DNA from: Paraburkholderia diazotrophica
GTDB lineage: Bacteria; Pseudomonadota; Gammaproteobacteria; Burkholderiales; Burkholderiaceae
Assembly (NCBI RefSeq): GCF_900108945.1
Contig: NZ_FNYE01000039.1
Span: 1 to 64,000, forward strand
Direction: 5' to 3'
Length of the DNA stretch: 64,000 bases
The notes under the pieces are model-generated. The model was not told the DNA's origin and did no database searches. It saw only the letters and a program-made list of their open reading frames with translations. The position numbers were made by a program, and so were the translations under genes. Numbering within the stretch: position 1 is the first letter of the stretch; every line of letters begins with the position of its first letter. Below, piece by piece: positions 1-7,819 of this stretch.

Positions 1-216
1 CAGCAGTTCAACCTGTCCGAGTACTACTCGCTGTCCAAGCGCACGGGCCTGTACGCGTTGCAGGCGTATCAGCGCGCGAACGGCCAGACGCTCGGCAACA
101 ACGGCGCGGGCAACATCATCAACGCGACGGCGACGCTCGGCGACGGCTTCAACTCGACGCCTTCGTCATCGCGCAGCATGGTGGGCGTGGGCGTGGGTAT
201 GGTGCACCGGTTCTGA
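1..216 (+). CDS. Outer membrane porin, C-terminal fragment (5' end outside window)
   Basis: The frame is open from the first base and ends with a TGA at 214-216, giving 71 residues. They alternate polar and hydrophobic residues and finish with GVGMVHRF. A terminal aromatic Phe after a beta strand is the usual signal of Gram-negative beta-barrel outer membrane proteins, and the sequence style (YSLSKRTGLYA, then an Asn/Gly-rich loop, then the last strand) is that of general-diffusion trimeric porins of Burkholderiaceae. Only the last two or three strands are visible. A strong hairpin-plus-T terminator follows 30 bp later. Substrate specificity cannot be judged. Confidence 0.85.
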   Translation, partial: QQFNLSEYYSLSKRTGLYALQAYQRANGQTLGNNGAGNIINATATLGDGFNSTPSSSRSMVGVGVGMVHRF

Positions 217-246
217 TGCCGCTTGTCGTATCGGAAGCAGACCAGG

Positions 247-274
247 GCGCCGCGCTTGCGGCGCTTTGTTTTTT
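247..274 (+). terminator. Rho-independent terminator of the porin gene
   Basis: A perfect 7-bp GC stem (GCGCCGC / GCGGCGC) with loop GCTT is followed by TTTGTTTTTT. It lies 30 bp after the porin stop codon and in the same direction. Confidence 0.85.
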
Positions 275-529
275 ATGCGTGAATCTCGCGCAGAATCGCA
301 TGCGGTGACAACTTCTTTGTGAGTCACGCGTATCAGGACCGCTGTTTGCTTGCGGCGGGCTACTGCCGCGTCGTCGTCCGCTCCATGGCGAATGCACGCA
401 TATCGCGAGGAGCATCAAGAAAGGGCCATCAAGAGAGTGCATGATAGGCGCACGGCAGTGGGTGGCCGGCCGCGATGAAGATGCTCGTCGGCTGCTACAA
501 TCCTGCGTCATTGCAATACAGGTGAACAC
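275..529. other. Gene-free stretch before the ProQ-domain gene
   Basis: The whole gap between porin and the next gene is 217-529. After the porin terminator I see no convincing coding frame or RNA. It presumably holds the promoter of the ProQ-domain gene, whose ribosome binding site (AGGTGA) is at its right edge; no clear sigma-70 boxes were recognised. Confidence 0.4.
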
Positions 530-1186
530 ATGGGCTTTGAACAACTGGCGAAGCTGAGGGACGAACTCGCCAAACAGGCAAACGCGCAGCGCAAGCAAAA
601 GCAGGCGGCGAAAGAGCAGGCGGCCCAGGCGGGCGCCAGGGATGCCAAAGCGAAGGACGCAAAACCCCGGGACGCCAGGCCGGCGGCAAAGCCTGCCGCG
701 AAGCCGGCGGGCAAGTCGGCGCAGGCGCGGCCGGCCGCGCGGCAAAATCCCGTCGATCCCGTCGTGCATACCATCGGCAAATTGCAGAAGCGCTTTCCGC
801 TGGCGTTTCCGAAGAACCCTGCGCCGAAGGTGGCGCTGAAGATCGGCATTCTCGAAGATCTGCTGGCGCAAGCGGGAGAACTGAAGCTGACCGAACAGGA
901 AATCCGCGACGCCGTGAGCACCTGGTGCCGCGGCAGCCGCTATTGGGCGAGCCTGACGGAAGGCGCGCCGCGCGTCGATCTGACGGGCACCGAAACCGGC
1001 AAAGTCACGGCATCGGATTCGGCGTTTGCGCGTCGTCGCTCGGGTGGACGGACGAAACCGGCCAAGCCGCAGGGCGAAGCGAATGCTGTCGCGAAGACTG
1101 CCGAGGACGGCGGCAAGCCGGAGCCGGAAAGCGCGGCCGCCGATGAAGGCAACGCGTCTTCTGAAGCGGATCAGACGCGTGGCTGA
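530..1186 (+). CDS. ProQ/FinO-domain RNA-binding protein
   Basis: 218 aa. The N-terminus (about residues 1-75) is a Lys/Ala/Gln-rich, highly charged and probably disordered or helical tail. About residues 80-155 form the ProQ/FinO fold (IGKLQKRFPLAF, then KIGILEDLL, then WCRGSRYW). The C-terminus is again basic and low complexity. FinO-domain proteins bind structured small RNAs and mRNA 3' ends and act as RNA chaperones in the cytoplasm; sizes and tails vary widely in beta-proteobacteria, so orthology to E. coli ProQ is not claimed. The start is chosen for AGGTGA seven bases upstream of ATG. It converges with the acyltransferase gene. Confidence 0.9.
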   Translation: MGFEQLAKLRDELAKQANAQRKQKQAAKEQAAQAGARDAKAKDAKPRDARPAAKPAAKPAGKSAQARPAARQNPVDPVVHTIGKLQKRFPLAFPKNPAPKVALKIGILEDLLAQAGELKLTEQEIRDAVSTWCRGSRYWASLTEGAPRVDLTGTETGKVTASDSAFARRRSGGRTKPAKPQGEANAVAKTAEDGGKPEPESAAADEGNASSEADQTRG

Positions 1187-1305
1187 TAGTCGGCTCGCCG
1201 AGTGGGGCAGCGAAAGGGCGGGGAAATAAGTGACCTGAGCGGTGACGAATCGGGCGACACATCCTCGCCGCCCATTTCTCCGTGATGCAGCGCGCGCCGC
1301 ACGCT

Positions 1306-1839
1306 TCACGTGCGCTCGATATCCTTGATTTTTCGTGCCGGCACGCCGCCGACAAGCGTATACGCCGGCACGTCCTTCGTCACGACGGCCCCTGCGGCAA
1401 CCACCGCCGCCTCGTGAATCGTCACGCCGGGCAGGATGGTGGCGCCCGCACCGATCCACACCTTGTTTTCGATGCGGATCTCCTGCTGATCCAGTCCGCG
1501 CCCAAGCTCCGGTTCGAACACGAGACCATGCGTCGCCGTCTCGAACGACACGCGCGGTCCGATCTGCACATCGACGCCGATCGAGATCCGGCTGTTGCGA
1601 CAGGCGAGGCGCGTATCGGCGTTCAGATACGCGCGGTCTCCGATCGAAATGCCGCCGATCGTTTCCTGGTTGAGGCTCATCTCGACGCTCAACGGTCCGA
1701 TGATCGTCACGTCCTTGCCGATCACCATGCCCGCCGTGCGGTACATCGAAGCACGCATGCGATTGAATGGGCCGTACGTCGGCAGCATGTTGCCGAGGCT
1801 CATGAAGATGTGTCGTTTCAGTGCCGTCAGTAACTTCAT
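1306..1839 (-). CDS. Hexapeptide-repeat acyltransferase (WcaF/NodL-like)
   Basis: 177 aa. The C-terminal two thirds is a left-handed beta-helix of [LIV]-G-x4 repeats (for example IGDRAYLNAD, IGVDVQIGPRV, IENKVWIGAGATILPG) ending in the typical VVTKDVPAYTLVGGVPAR cap. This family transfers acetyl or other acyl groups from acyl-CoA to sugars or small molecules, usually as a trimer. The conserved catalytic His is likely the one in TATHG. The start ATG at 1837-1839 has AAGGCGG upstream and begins MKLLTALKRH; the frame stays open further upstream but without a ribosome binding site. There are no sugar-biosynthesis neighbours, so the acceptor is unknown. Confidence 0.85.
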   Translation of the reverse strand: MKLLTALKRHIFMSLGNMLPTYGPFNRMRASMYRTAGMVIGKDVTIIGPLSVEMSLNQETIGGISIGDRAYLNADTRLACRNSRISIGVDVQIGPRVSFETATHGLVFEPELGRGLDQQEIRIENKVWIGAGATILPGVTIHEAAVVAAGAVVTKDVPAYTLVGGVPARKIKDIERT

Positions 1840-2533
1840 CGTTCCGCCTTGATTACCGCGCGCTGTGCCGTCCTCGCGCGGTCGAACGTCGCCATGCTCC
1901 GTGGGGCACACGCGCGGTCGGGTTGTTCTGACTTCAGCCATTCTTTGCAGGACATGTCGATAATCCCGGCTCGCTCGACGGGCCATCGCCATCGAACCGC
2001 CTGGTTGGACTAAAAGTGTGATCTTACCGATCGCTTGCACCCGCCAACCCGCTTCGTCCCTCAAGTGGCCTATTCAGAGGGGGTTTTGGCGCGAACTCAG
2101 GCATGTGCGCCGCAACGCCGACGTAGTCGCGCAGTGCGCACCGGAATGCTTCCCCCTTTCGTTCTGACCCGTGCTGCATGACGCTCTGCCGTCGCGCAGG
2201 TGATCCAGCATTCGACATGCATGACGCAACGCCATTCTCGACAGGGAACACATGGCTTCGACATGCCATGTGCCGTTGCCCTTTCCACGTTCGGGTGAAA
2301 TTGCGCGCATGCCTTCTGTGGCCCCGAACCGGTCGCTTATCGCTGTCCTGTGACGCTCTGCCGGACAGTCCAGCAACGTCCTGAAAGCGGCGGCGAGCGC
2401 TGGACCGCTTGCGCCTCTACCCCCTCAAAGGACAGGGTGCGCACAAAACGTATTGGCATAGCATTGCGCCACGAACTGCCAGATAACGTCAGCAATCCCC
2501 GAACCCGGTCGAGTCGAACAGGAGACAAGCAGC
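1840..2533. other. Long divergent intergenic region, no gene seen
   Basis: About 690 bp separates the minus-strand acyltransferase from the plus-strand F420-type gene run, so it must hold both promoters. Open frames here overlap one another, have no ribosome binding sites and look non-coding. A 13-mer TGACGCTCTGCCG occurs twice (near 2178 and 2349), and several short words around CATGCC/GGCATG recur between 2200 and 2280. No clear operator was identified. Confidence 0.4.
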
Positions 2534-3601
2534 ATGTATATCGGCATCAACATGGGGTATATCGCCACCCTCTTCACACCCGCCCAGGAAATCGAGTTCG
2601 CGCAGGAAGCGGAGCGGCTCGGCTACCGTTCGCTGTGGGTTGGCGAGCCCTATGGCAACGACGCAGCAACCGTCCTCGCTGCGCTTGCGGCCTGCACGAA
2701 GCGCATTCAGATCGGAGCGGGCATCTTCGCAATTCCTGGCCGAACGGCAGCCATGACGGCACAGACGGCCGCGACGCTCGACTGGCTCTCTAACGGACGT
2801 CTGCTGATGGGCCTTGGTCCGAGTGGCACGCAAGTCTCGGAAGGCTGGCATGGCGTGCCGTTCGCAAAGCCGCTGCTGCGCACCCGCGAATACGTCGAAG
2901 TGATCCGCATGATCCTGCGCCGCGACAAGCCGCTCGAGTATCACGGCGAGACGATACGTCTGCCGCTGCCAGGGACGGAAGGCAAGCCGCTCAGGCTGAT
3001 CATGCACCCGGTGCGTCCCGCGGTGCCCATCCTGCTCGCCGCGCTCGGTCCGAAGAACATCGAATTGTGCGGCGAGATCGCCGACGGCTGGCTGCCATTC
3101 TGGTTTGCACCCGAGCACGCGGCGACGCTGCGAGCTCCGCTGGAGGCGGGCGCGCGCGCGGCCGGCCGCGATCCCTCTGCGATCGACGTCATGGTCAACG
3201 TGATCGTTCATATCGACGACGACCTTGCCCGGGCACGCAACACGATGCGGCCGAGGCTTGCGTTGTACGTCGGTGGCATGGGCTCGAAGGAAAACAACTT
3301 CTACAAGACGCTCGTGAGTTCGTATGGCTACGGCGACATCGCCGAACAGGTCCAGGAGCTTTATCTGTCCGGCCGCAAGGCCGAGGCAGCAGCGCTTCTG
3401 CCCGACGAACTCGTCGACATGGTGACGCTTTGCGGCCCCGCGGAGCGAATTGCCGAGCGGCTGCACGCCTATCAGGCCGCCGGCGCCCATACCGTCATTC
3501 CGATGTTCGAGACGAGCAGTTTCGCGGAGCGGATGTCGCAGTTGCAAGCGTTCGTCGATATCGCGAAGCGCTCCGGCTGCGTGACGTTGAGCCTCGATTG
3601 A
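2534..3601 (+). CDS. Luciferase-like (LLM class) flavin/F420-dependent oxidoreductase
   Basis: 355 aa, a normal length for the bacterial luciferase-like TIM-barrel family. The N-terminus (MYIGINMGYIATLF, then EAERLGYRSLWVGE) and the central GRLLMGLGPSG and RPAVPILLAALGP blocks are typical of F420-dependent members such as methylene-H4MPT reductase-like and Mer/FGD-type enzymes. FMN-dependent monooxygenases share this fold, so cofactor choice cannot be read from motifs alone. The downstream F420 genes (NADPH:F420 reductase-like and CofC) argue for F420. AGGAG lies ten bases before the ATG. It is the first gene of a plus-strand run, so it is probably the substrate-acting enzyme of that set; the substrate is unknown. 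Confidence 0.85.
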   Translation: MYIGINMGYIATLFTPAQEIEFAQEAERLGYRSLWVGEPYGNDAATVLAALAACTKRIQIGAGIFAIPGRTAAMTAQTAATLDWLSNGRLLMGLGPSGTQVSEGWHGVPFAKPLLRTREYVEVIRMILRRDKPLEYHGETIRLPLPGTEGKPLRLIMHPVRPAVPILLAALGPKNIELCGEIADGWLPFWFAPEHAATLRAPLEAGARAAGRDPSAIDVMVNVIVHIDDDLARARNTMRPRLALYVGGMGSKENNFYKTLVSSYGYGDIAEQVQELYLSGRKAEAAALLPDELVDMVTLCGPAERIAERLHAYQAAGAHTVIPMFETSSFAERMSQLQAFVDIAKRSGCVTLSLD

Positions 3602-3764
3602 CGAGCGTTTTGCGCGGGCACGGGCGGGACTGACGACGCGTCGCCGGAACGTGACGTGTCCGGACTTGAGCTGCGCACCGGAATGTGGCGGCGCTTAACG
3701 GCGCATAGCCAACACGACGCGGCCATTCAGGTCGCGTGAATCGAACAGACACGCGAAGGGCAAC

Positions 3765-4457
3765 ATGGTGCAACAGGAAAAACCGACGATCGCCGTGCTT
3801 GGCGGAACAGGCAATGAAGGCAGCGGACTCGCATTGCGCTGGGCGCAGGCCGGCTACAGGGTCATCATCGGCTCGCGCAACGCAGAGAAGGCTGCGCGCG
3901 TTTGTGCCGAACTCAACGATGTACTCGGCCGCGCGGCATTGACATGGCAGGACAATCCGACCGCCGCGCAGGCAGCCGACATCGTCGTGCTGACGGTGCC
4001 GTATGCGGCTGCGCGCGCCACAGCCGATGAAGTGCGCAGCAGTCTTGGCGGCAAGATTCTGATCGACGCAACCGTGCCGCTCGTTCCGCCCAAGGTCGCA
4101 CGCGTGCAACTTCCCGAGGGCGGTTCGGCCGTCGCGCAGATGCAGGCGCACCTCGGCGCAGACGCGCGTGTTGTCGCGGCATTCCAGAACGTCTCGGCGC
4201 ATCATCTGCGCGATCTTGCGCATGAAGTCGAATGCGACGTGCTCGTGTGCGGCGACGACATCGACGCACGTGACACCGTGATCGGTCTCGCCCGCGCGAT
4301 CGGCCTGCGTGCGTATCATGCGGGCCCCATCTGCAACGCGGCGGCAGCCGAGGCGTTGACGTCGGTGCTCATCGCCATCAATTCGCGCTACAAGATTCCG
4401 GGTGCGGGCATTCGTATCACCGGTTTCCAAGCCGATCCTCACGCGCACGAGCAATGA
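3765..4457 (+). CDS. npdG: NADPH-dependent F420 reductase-like protein
   Basis: 230 aa. An N-terminal Rossmann fold carries GGTGNEGSGLALRWA (dinucleotide loop) and, after the second strand, GSRNAEKA, where Ser-Arg is the usual NADP 2'-phosphate clamp. The rest (LIDATVPLVPP, VVAAFQNVSAH, and Gly/Asn-rich blocks near the C-terminus) matches the NADPH:F420 oxidoreductase family, which moves hydride between NADPH and coenzyme F420 in the cytosol. It lies 163 bp after the luciferase-like gene; its stop overlaps the ATG of the next small ORF in an ATGA. The family also includes proteins acting in other redox steps, so the cofactor call rests partly on the neighbouring cofC. Confidence 0.8.
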   Translation: MVQQEKPTIAVLGGTGNEGSGLALRWAQAGYRVIIGSRNAEKAARVCAELNDVLGRAALTWQDNPTAAQAADIVVLTVPYAAARATADEVRSSLGGKILIDATVPLVPPKVARVQLPEGGSAVAQMQAHLGADARVVAAFQNVSAHHLRDLAHEVECDVLVCGDDIDARDTVIGLARAIGLRAYHAGPICNAAAAEALTSVLIAINSRYKIPGAGIRITGFQADPHAHEQ

Positions 4458-4585
4458 AGCCGCGGCAACGGGAACAGATCGTCTCGACGGCAATGGCGGT
4501 CGTCCCGCCTGTATCGGCAGTCGACGACTTCGCGGCACTCGTGCTCGACGCACTCGATCGGTCCGGCCTGAGAGCGAACGCATGA
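4454..4585 (+). CDS. Small ORF (43 aa) coupled between npdG-like gene and cofC
   Basis: A 43-codon frame starts MKPRQREQIVSTAM and ends in LRANA. Its ATG overlaps the stop of the upstream gene (ATGA at 4454-4457), and its own stop overlaps the ATG of cofC (ATGA at 4582-4585), so the three frames form a continuous coupled chain. Third codon positions are mainly G or C, as in the neighbours. The predicted protein is a single amphipathic to hydrophobic helix region without a recognised domain. No strong ribosome binding site is visible, fitting translational coupling. It could be a real small protein, or a leader-like frame whose only job is to carry ribosomes to cofC. Function unknown. Confidence 0.5.
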   Translation: MKPRQREQIVSTAMAVVPPVSAVDDFAALVLDALDRSGLRANA

Positions 4586-5208
4586 AACCCTGGCTCGTCG
4601 TGCCCGTTCGATCGATACGCGATGGCAAGCAACGCCTCGCCGCCGTATTGAGCGAACGCGAACGTGTTCGTCTCAACACGGCGCTGCTCGAGCATGTACT
4701 AGCCGAAGCCACGTGGTTTCCCGGACGCGGACGCACGCTCGTGGTGACGCGCTGCGCCGAAGTGGCGGCTGTGGCGCAGATGGCGGGCGTCAAGTGGCTC
4801 ATCGAGCGTAATGCCACAGGGATGAACGCTGCCCTCGACGAAGCACGCGCCCATCTCGGTACGAATCGCGGATCACGCCTGATGACGGTGTCGTGCGATC
4901 TGCCGTTGCTGTGCTCCGACGATCTGATCGCGCTGGCGACAGCCGCGCCTATGGGCACCGGTGTCGCGCTCGCACGTGACCACACAAGGTGCGGCACTAA
5001 CGCGTTATGCCTGCCGCTCGACGTTCCGTTCGCGTTCAGCTTCGGCAAAGACAGCGCAGAACGACATCGCAACGCAGCGGCGCAAAGAGGCTTGCCGGTC
5101 GTCGAAGTTCAGCGGCCGGGGCTTGCCGTCGATCTCGACACCCCGGCCGATCTTCAGGCGCTGCGTTTCGTCGTGCCCTGGCTGTGGCCGCACGCGCGGG
5201 CAGCGTAG
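4582..5208 (+). CDS. cofC: CofC-type guanylyltransferase (F420 biosynthesis)
   Basis: 208 aa, the expected size. The N-terminus has the nucleotidyltransferase signature VVPVRSIRDGKQRL, followed by LLEHVLAEA and the metal-binding SCDLPLL block, and a C-terminal VDLDTPADL typical of CofC. CofC activates a three-carbon acid (2-phospholactate, phosphoenolpyruvate or 3-phosphoglycerate, depending on lineage) with GTP so that CofD can attach it to the deazaflavin Fo. The start codon overlaps the end of the preceding 43-codon ORF. No cofD, cofE or Fo synthase gene is in this window, so they must lie elsewhere if the pathway is complete. F420 biosynthesis in Burkholderiaceae is uncommon but known. 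Confidence 0.85.
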   Translation: MKPWLVVPVRSIRDGKQRLAAVLSERERVRLNTALLEHVLAEATWFPGRGRTLVVTRCAEVAAVAQMAGVKWLIERNATGMNAALDEARAHLGTNRGSRLMTVSCDLPLLCSDDLIALATAAPMGTGVALARDHTRCGTNALCLPLDVPFAFSFGKDSAERHRNAAAQRGLPVVEVQRPGLAVDLDTPADLQALRFVVPWLWPHARAA

Positions 5209-5308
5209 GGGGCGTACGCGAACCGCAAGCGCTAGCGCGGCGTACCTGCGTCCGATGCGCCATCTGGACATGAACACTCCCCGATGCAAACCAATAAGGA
5301 GCTCAACT

Positions 5309-6337
5309 TTGGAAACCCGTATTACACGACTGTTCGGTATCGATCATCCGGTCATTTGTTCGGGCATGAGTCACATCGCCGTACCGGAACTCGTCGCTGC
5401 GGTCTCCGAAGCGGGAGGGATGGGCATTCTTGCGACGGCCCCGTTGACCCCCGAATCGACGCGCGAGTCCATTCGACGCGTGCGGGCGATCACCTCGCGG
5501 CCGTTCGGCATCAACATCACGATGCTGACGGCGTTTGCGGCGGGAAACGTGCGCGTCGCGCTGGAAGAGCGCGTGCCCGTTGTGAATCTGTCGCTTGGGC
5601 GAAGCAAGGAAATCACGGATGCCGTTCACGCTTATGGCGGCAAGATCGTCAGCACGGTGACGACCGAAAAGCATGCGCGTGCCGCTCAAGCGGCCGGTGC
5701 CGACGCGCTGATCGTCACGGGTCACGAAGCGGCCGGCCATGGCGGCGCGGCGACGTCACTGACACTCGTGCCCGCCGTGCGCGATGCCGTGGCGCTGCCC
5801 ATCATCGCGGCGGGAGGCTTCGCTGACGGGCGAGGGCTGGTCGCGGCGCTGGCGCTCGGCGCGGACGCCATCGCGATGGGTACGCGCTTCGCGCTGTCGC
5901 TCGAAAGCCCGCTGCACGCGCACGCAAAGGATACGGCGATCAGCAGGAGCGTGACCGACACGCTGTACAGCCCGAATTTCGACGGGATTCCATGCCGTGT
6001 GATGGACACGCGAGCCGCGCGCAAGCGTGCGCGTCGCGCGATCAGTTTCATCGAGGCCGTGCCGAGTGCGCTGGCGAGCGCCGCCCAGCTCGGCATGTCC
6101 TTGCCTCAGATTCTCAGAATGGCGTTCGCCCGGCCGGCAAACCTGGTGCAGCAAGTGCAGATCGGCGCATTGACGAAATCCACGCTGCTGTCCATCAGGA
6201 AAGGCGACATGGAGCGTGGAATTTTGCCGATCGGACAGGTTCAGGGACTGATCGACGAGGTGCTGTCCGCCTCGGCGATCATTCAACGCACGCTCGACGA
6301 AGCAGAAGAGATACAGAACCGGATGGTGTCGGCTTGA
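5309..6337 (+). CDS. Nitronate monooxygenase family FMN enzyme
   Basis: 342 aa, TIM-barrel FMN protein of the 2-nitropropane dioxygenase/nitronate monooxygenase family. Visible motifs are the N-terminal ICSGMSHIAVPELVAAVSEAGG, the central GHEAAGHGG with the conserved His, and IIAAGGFADGRG plus GADAIAMGTRF, which bind the FMN phosphate. Start choice: a TTG at 5309 is preceded by AAGGAG at 5296-5301 and gives the family's usual N-terminus (ETRITRLFGI); an upstream in-frame ATG at 5270 has no ribosome binding site. The family oxidises alkyl nitronates, but many members have other flavin roles. It lies 100 bp after cofC in the same direction and may belong to the same catabolic unit. Confidence 0.88.
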   Translation: METRITRLFGIDHPVICSGMSHIAVPELVAAVSEAGGMGILATAPLTPESTRESIRRVRAITSRPFGINITMLTAFAAGNVRVALEERVPVVNLSLGRSKEITDAVHAYGGKIVSTVTTEKHARAAQAAGADALIVTGHEAAGHGGAATSLTLVPAVRDAVALPIIAAGGFADGRGLVAALALGADAIAMGTRFALSLESPLHAHAKDTAISRSVTDTLYSPNFDGIPCRVMDTRAARKRARRAISFIEAVPSALASAAQLGMSLPQILRMAFARPANLVQQVQIGALTKSTLLSIRKGDMERGILPIGQVQGLIDEVLSASAIIQRTLDEAEEIQNRMVSA

Positions 6338-6522
6338 TCGCGTCGTTTTCTATATCGGTGCACCCCGTTTAATAAGGAATAGAAAACAAGAAGATGATCG
6401 GCATTCTTTTGATCGTCGACGAAACACGCAAAGGCGGCAGTGACGCAACAGCGCGCAAACCTAGCTGGAAGCGGCGGCATTCGTAATCCCATATTGAAAC
6501 GAAACCAACGGGTGGAAAGACT

Positions 6523-7668
6523 ATGAAAGACAATTCAGCGGCGTTTCTCAGCGAACAGGAGCTGATGATTCGCGATACGGCGAGAAAGGTCGCGGCGGAG
6601 GTCGTGGCGCCGACCGCGGCCGAGCGCGACAGGACATGCGCGTGGCCGCATGCCGAATTGAAACAGATAGCGGAGCTTGGATTCCTCGGAATGCTGGTCC
6701 CTCCCGAGTACGGCGGGTCGGGGGCGAGCTTCGTCGAGTACTGCCTCGCTATCGAAGCGTTCGCAGCAGCCGACGCAGGATTCGCGACGATCCTGCACGT
6801 CCACAACACGATGGGCGGCATGCTCGCCGCCGAGGGCAACGCCGCGCAGAAAGAGCGCTATCTTCCCGATCTGGTGTCGGGCAAGACCATCGGCGCGGGG
6901 CTTCTGACCGAGCCGCAGGCGGGTTCCGATACGGCGGCGTTCCGCACGTCGGCCCGACGCGAAGGCGACCACTACGTGCTGAACGGCACGAAGCAGTTCA
7001 TCTCGAACGGCAGCGAAGCCGGCTTTGCATTTGCGTTTGCCATTACCGACAAGAACGCGGGGAAGGGCGGTGGGAGCATGTTCATCGTCGATCCCACCAA
7101 CCCGGGCTATGTCGTTGCGCGCGTCGAAAACAAACTGGGGCAGCGCTCGGCTCACGTCGCGCAGATCCAACTGGATAATTGCCGCGTTCCCGCCGAAAAT
7201 CTTCTTGGAGAAGAGGGCACTGCATACAAGCGGCTAATGGGCGGGTTCTCCGAAGGGCGTATCGGGATCGCTGCGGTGGCGGTTGGCGTGGCGCGCGCAG
7301 CACTGGAAGCCGCGGTGCAATACGCCAGGGAACGCGAAGCTTATGGCGCGCCCATCATCAATCTGCAGGGCGTAGGGTTCGATCTGGCTGACATGGCGAC
7401 CCAGGTCGCAGTGGCGCATCAGTTTGTCCTTCATGCAGCGAGACTGCATACGGCAGGCATCCCGTGCGTGTCCGAAGCGTCAATGGCGAAGCTCTACGCC
7501 AGCGAGATTGCCGAGAAGGTGTGCTCGGATGCGTTGCAGATTCACGGCGGCTACGGCTATCTCGCCGATTTCCCCGTTGAGCGCTATTACCGCGATGCGC
7601 GCGTGACCAAGATTTACGAAGGAACGAGTCACATCCAGAAGCTCATCATCGCTCGCAACCTGGTCTAG
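6523..7668 (+). CDS. Acyl-CoA dehydrogenase
   Basis: 381 aa, full length for the short/medium-chain acyl-CoA dehydrogenase family. It shows the N-terminal helical domain, the FAD-binding GAGLLTEPQAGSDTA and KQFISNGSEA blocks of the beta domain, and the C-terminal DALQIHGGYGYL and VTKIYEGTSHIQ. In the last block, Glu sits where the catalytic base of short-chain members lies. It oxidises an acyl-CoA to the 2-enoyl-CoA and passes electrons to ETF. AAAGACT lies just before the ATG. An acyl-CoA ligase follows 150 bp later, so the pair would activate and desaturate a carboxylic acid; which acid is unknown. Confidence 0.92.
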   Translation: MKDNSAAFLSEQELMIRDTARKVAAEVVAPTAAERDRTCAWPHAELKQIAELGFLGMLVPPEYGGSGASFVEYCLAIEAFAAADAGFATILHVHNTMGGMLAAEGNAAQKERYLPDLVSGKTIGAGLLTEPQAGSDTAAFRTSARREGDHYVLNGTKQFISNGSEAGFAFAFAITDKNAGKGGGSMFIVDPTNPGYVVARVENKLGQRSAHVAQIQLDNCRVPAENLLGEEGTAYKRLMGGFSEGRIGIAAVAVGVARAALEAAVQYAREREAYGAPIINLQGVGFDLADMATQVAVAHQFVLHAARLHTAGIPCVSEASMAKLYASEIAEKVCSDALQIHGGYGYLADFPVERYYRDARVTKIYEGTSHIQKLIIARNLV

Positions 7669-7819
7669 GCCTGTTCGGTCGGCTCATCGGGTGAGCCGAT
7701 CGTCCTCGGACAAAAGGTCTAGCATCGATGACCGGGCGGCGTATTCAAGCGTACGAACTGGATCGATATGGCTGTTGAATCTTCCAGAAACCGGATGCAT
7801 AGACAAAAGGAGACAACGC

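Noticed and set aside
149..1459. Very long open frame on the minus strand across the ProQ-domain gene and the acyltransferase gene
   Set aside because: It is Arg-rich GC-shadow sequence opposite real genes, has no family match, no ribosome binding site and crosses two convergent genes.
3495..5072. Long minus-strand open frame (over 500 codons) opposite the F420 genes
   Set aside because: Its product is Arg/Ala/Ser-rich with no domain; it lies antisense to npdG and cofC, whose motifs are clear.
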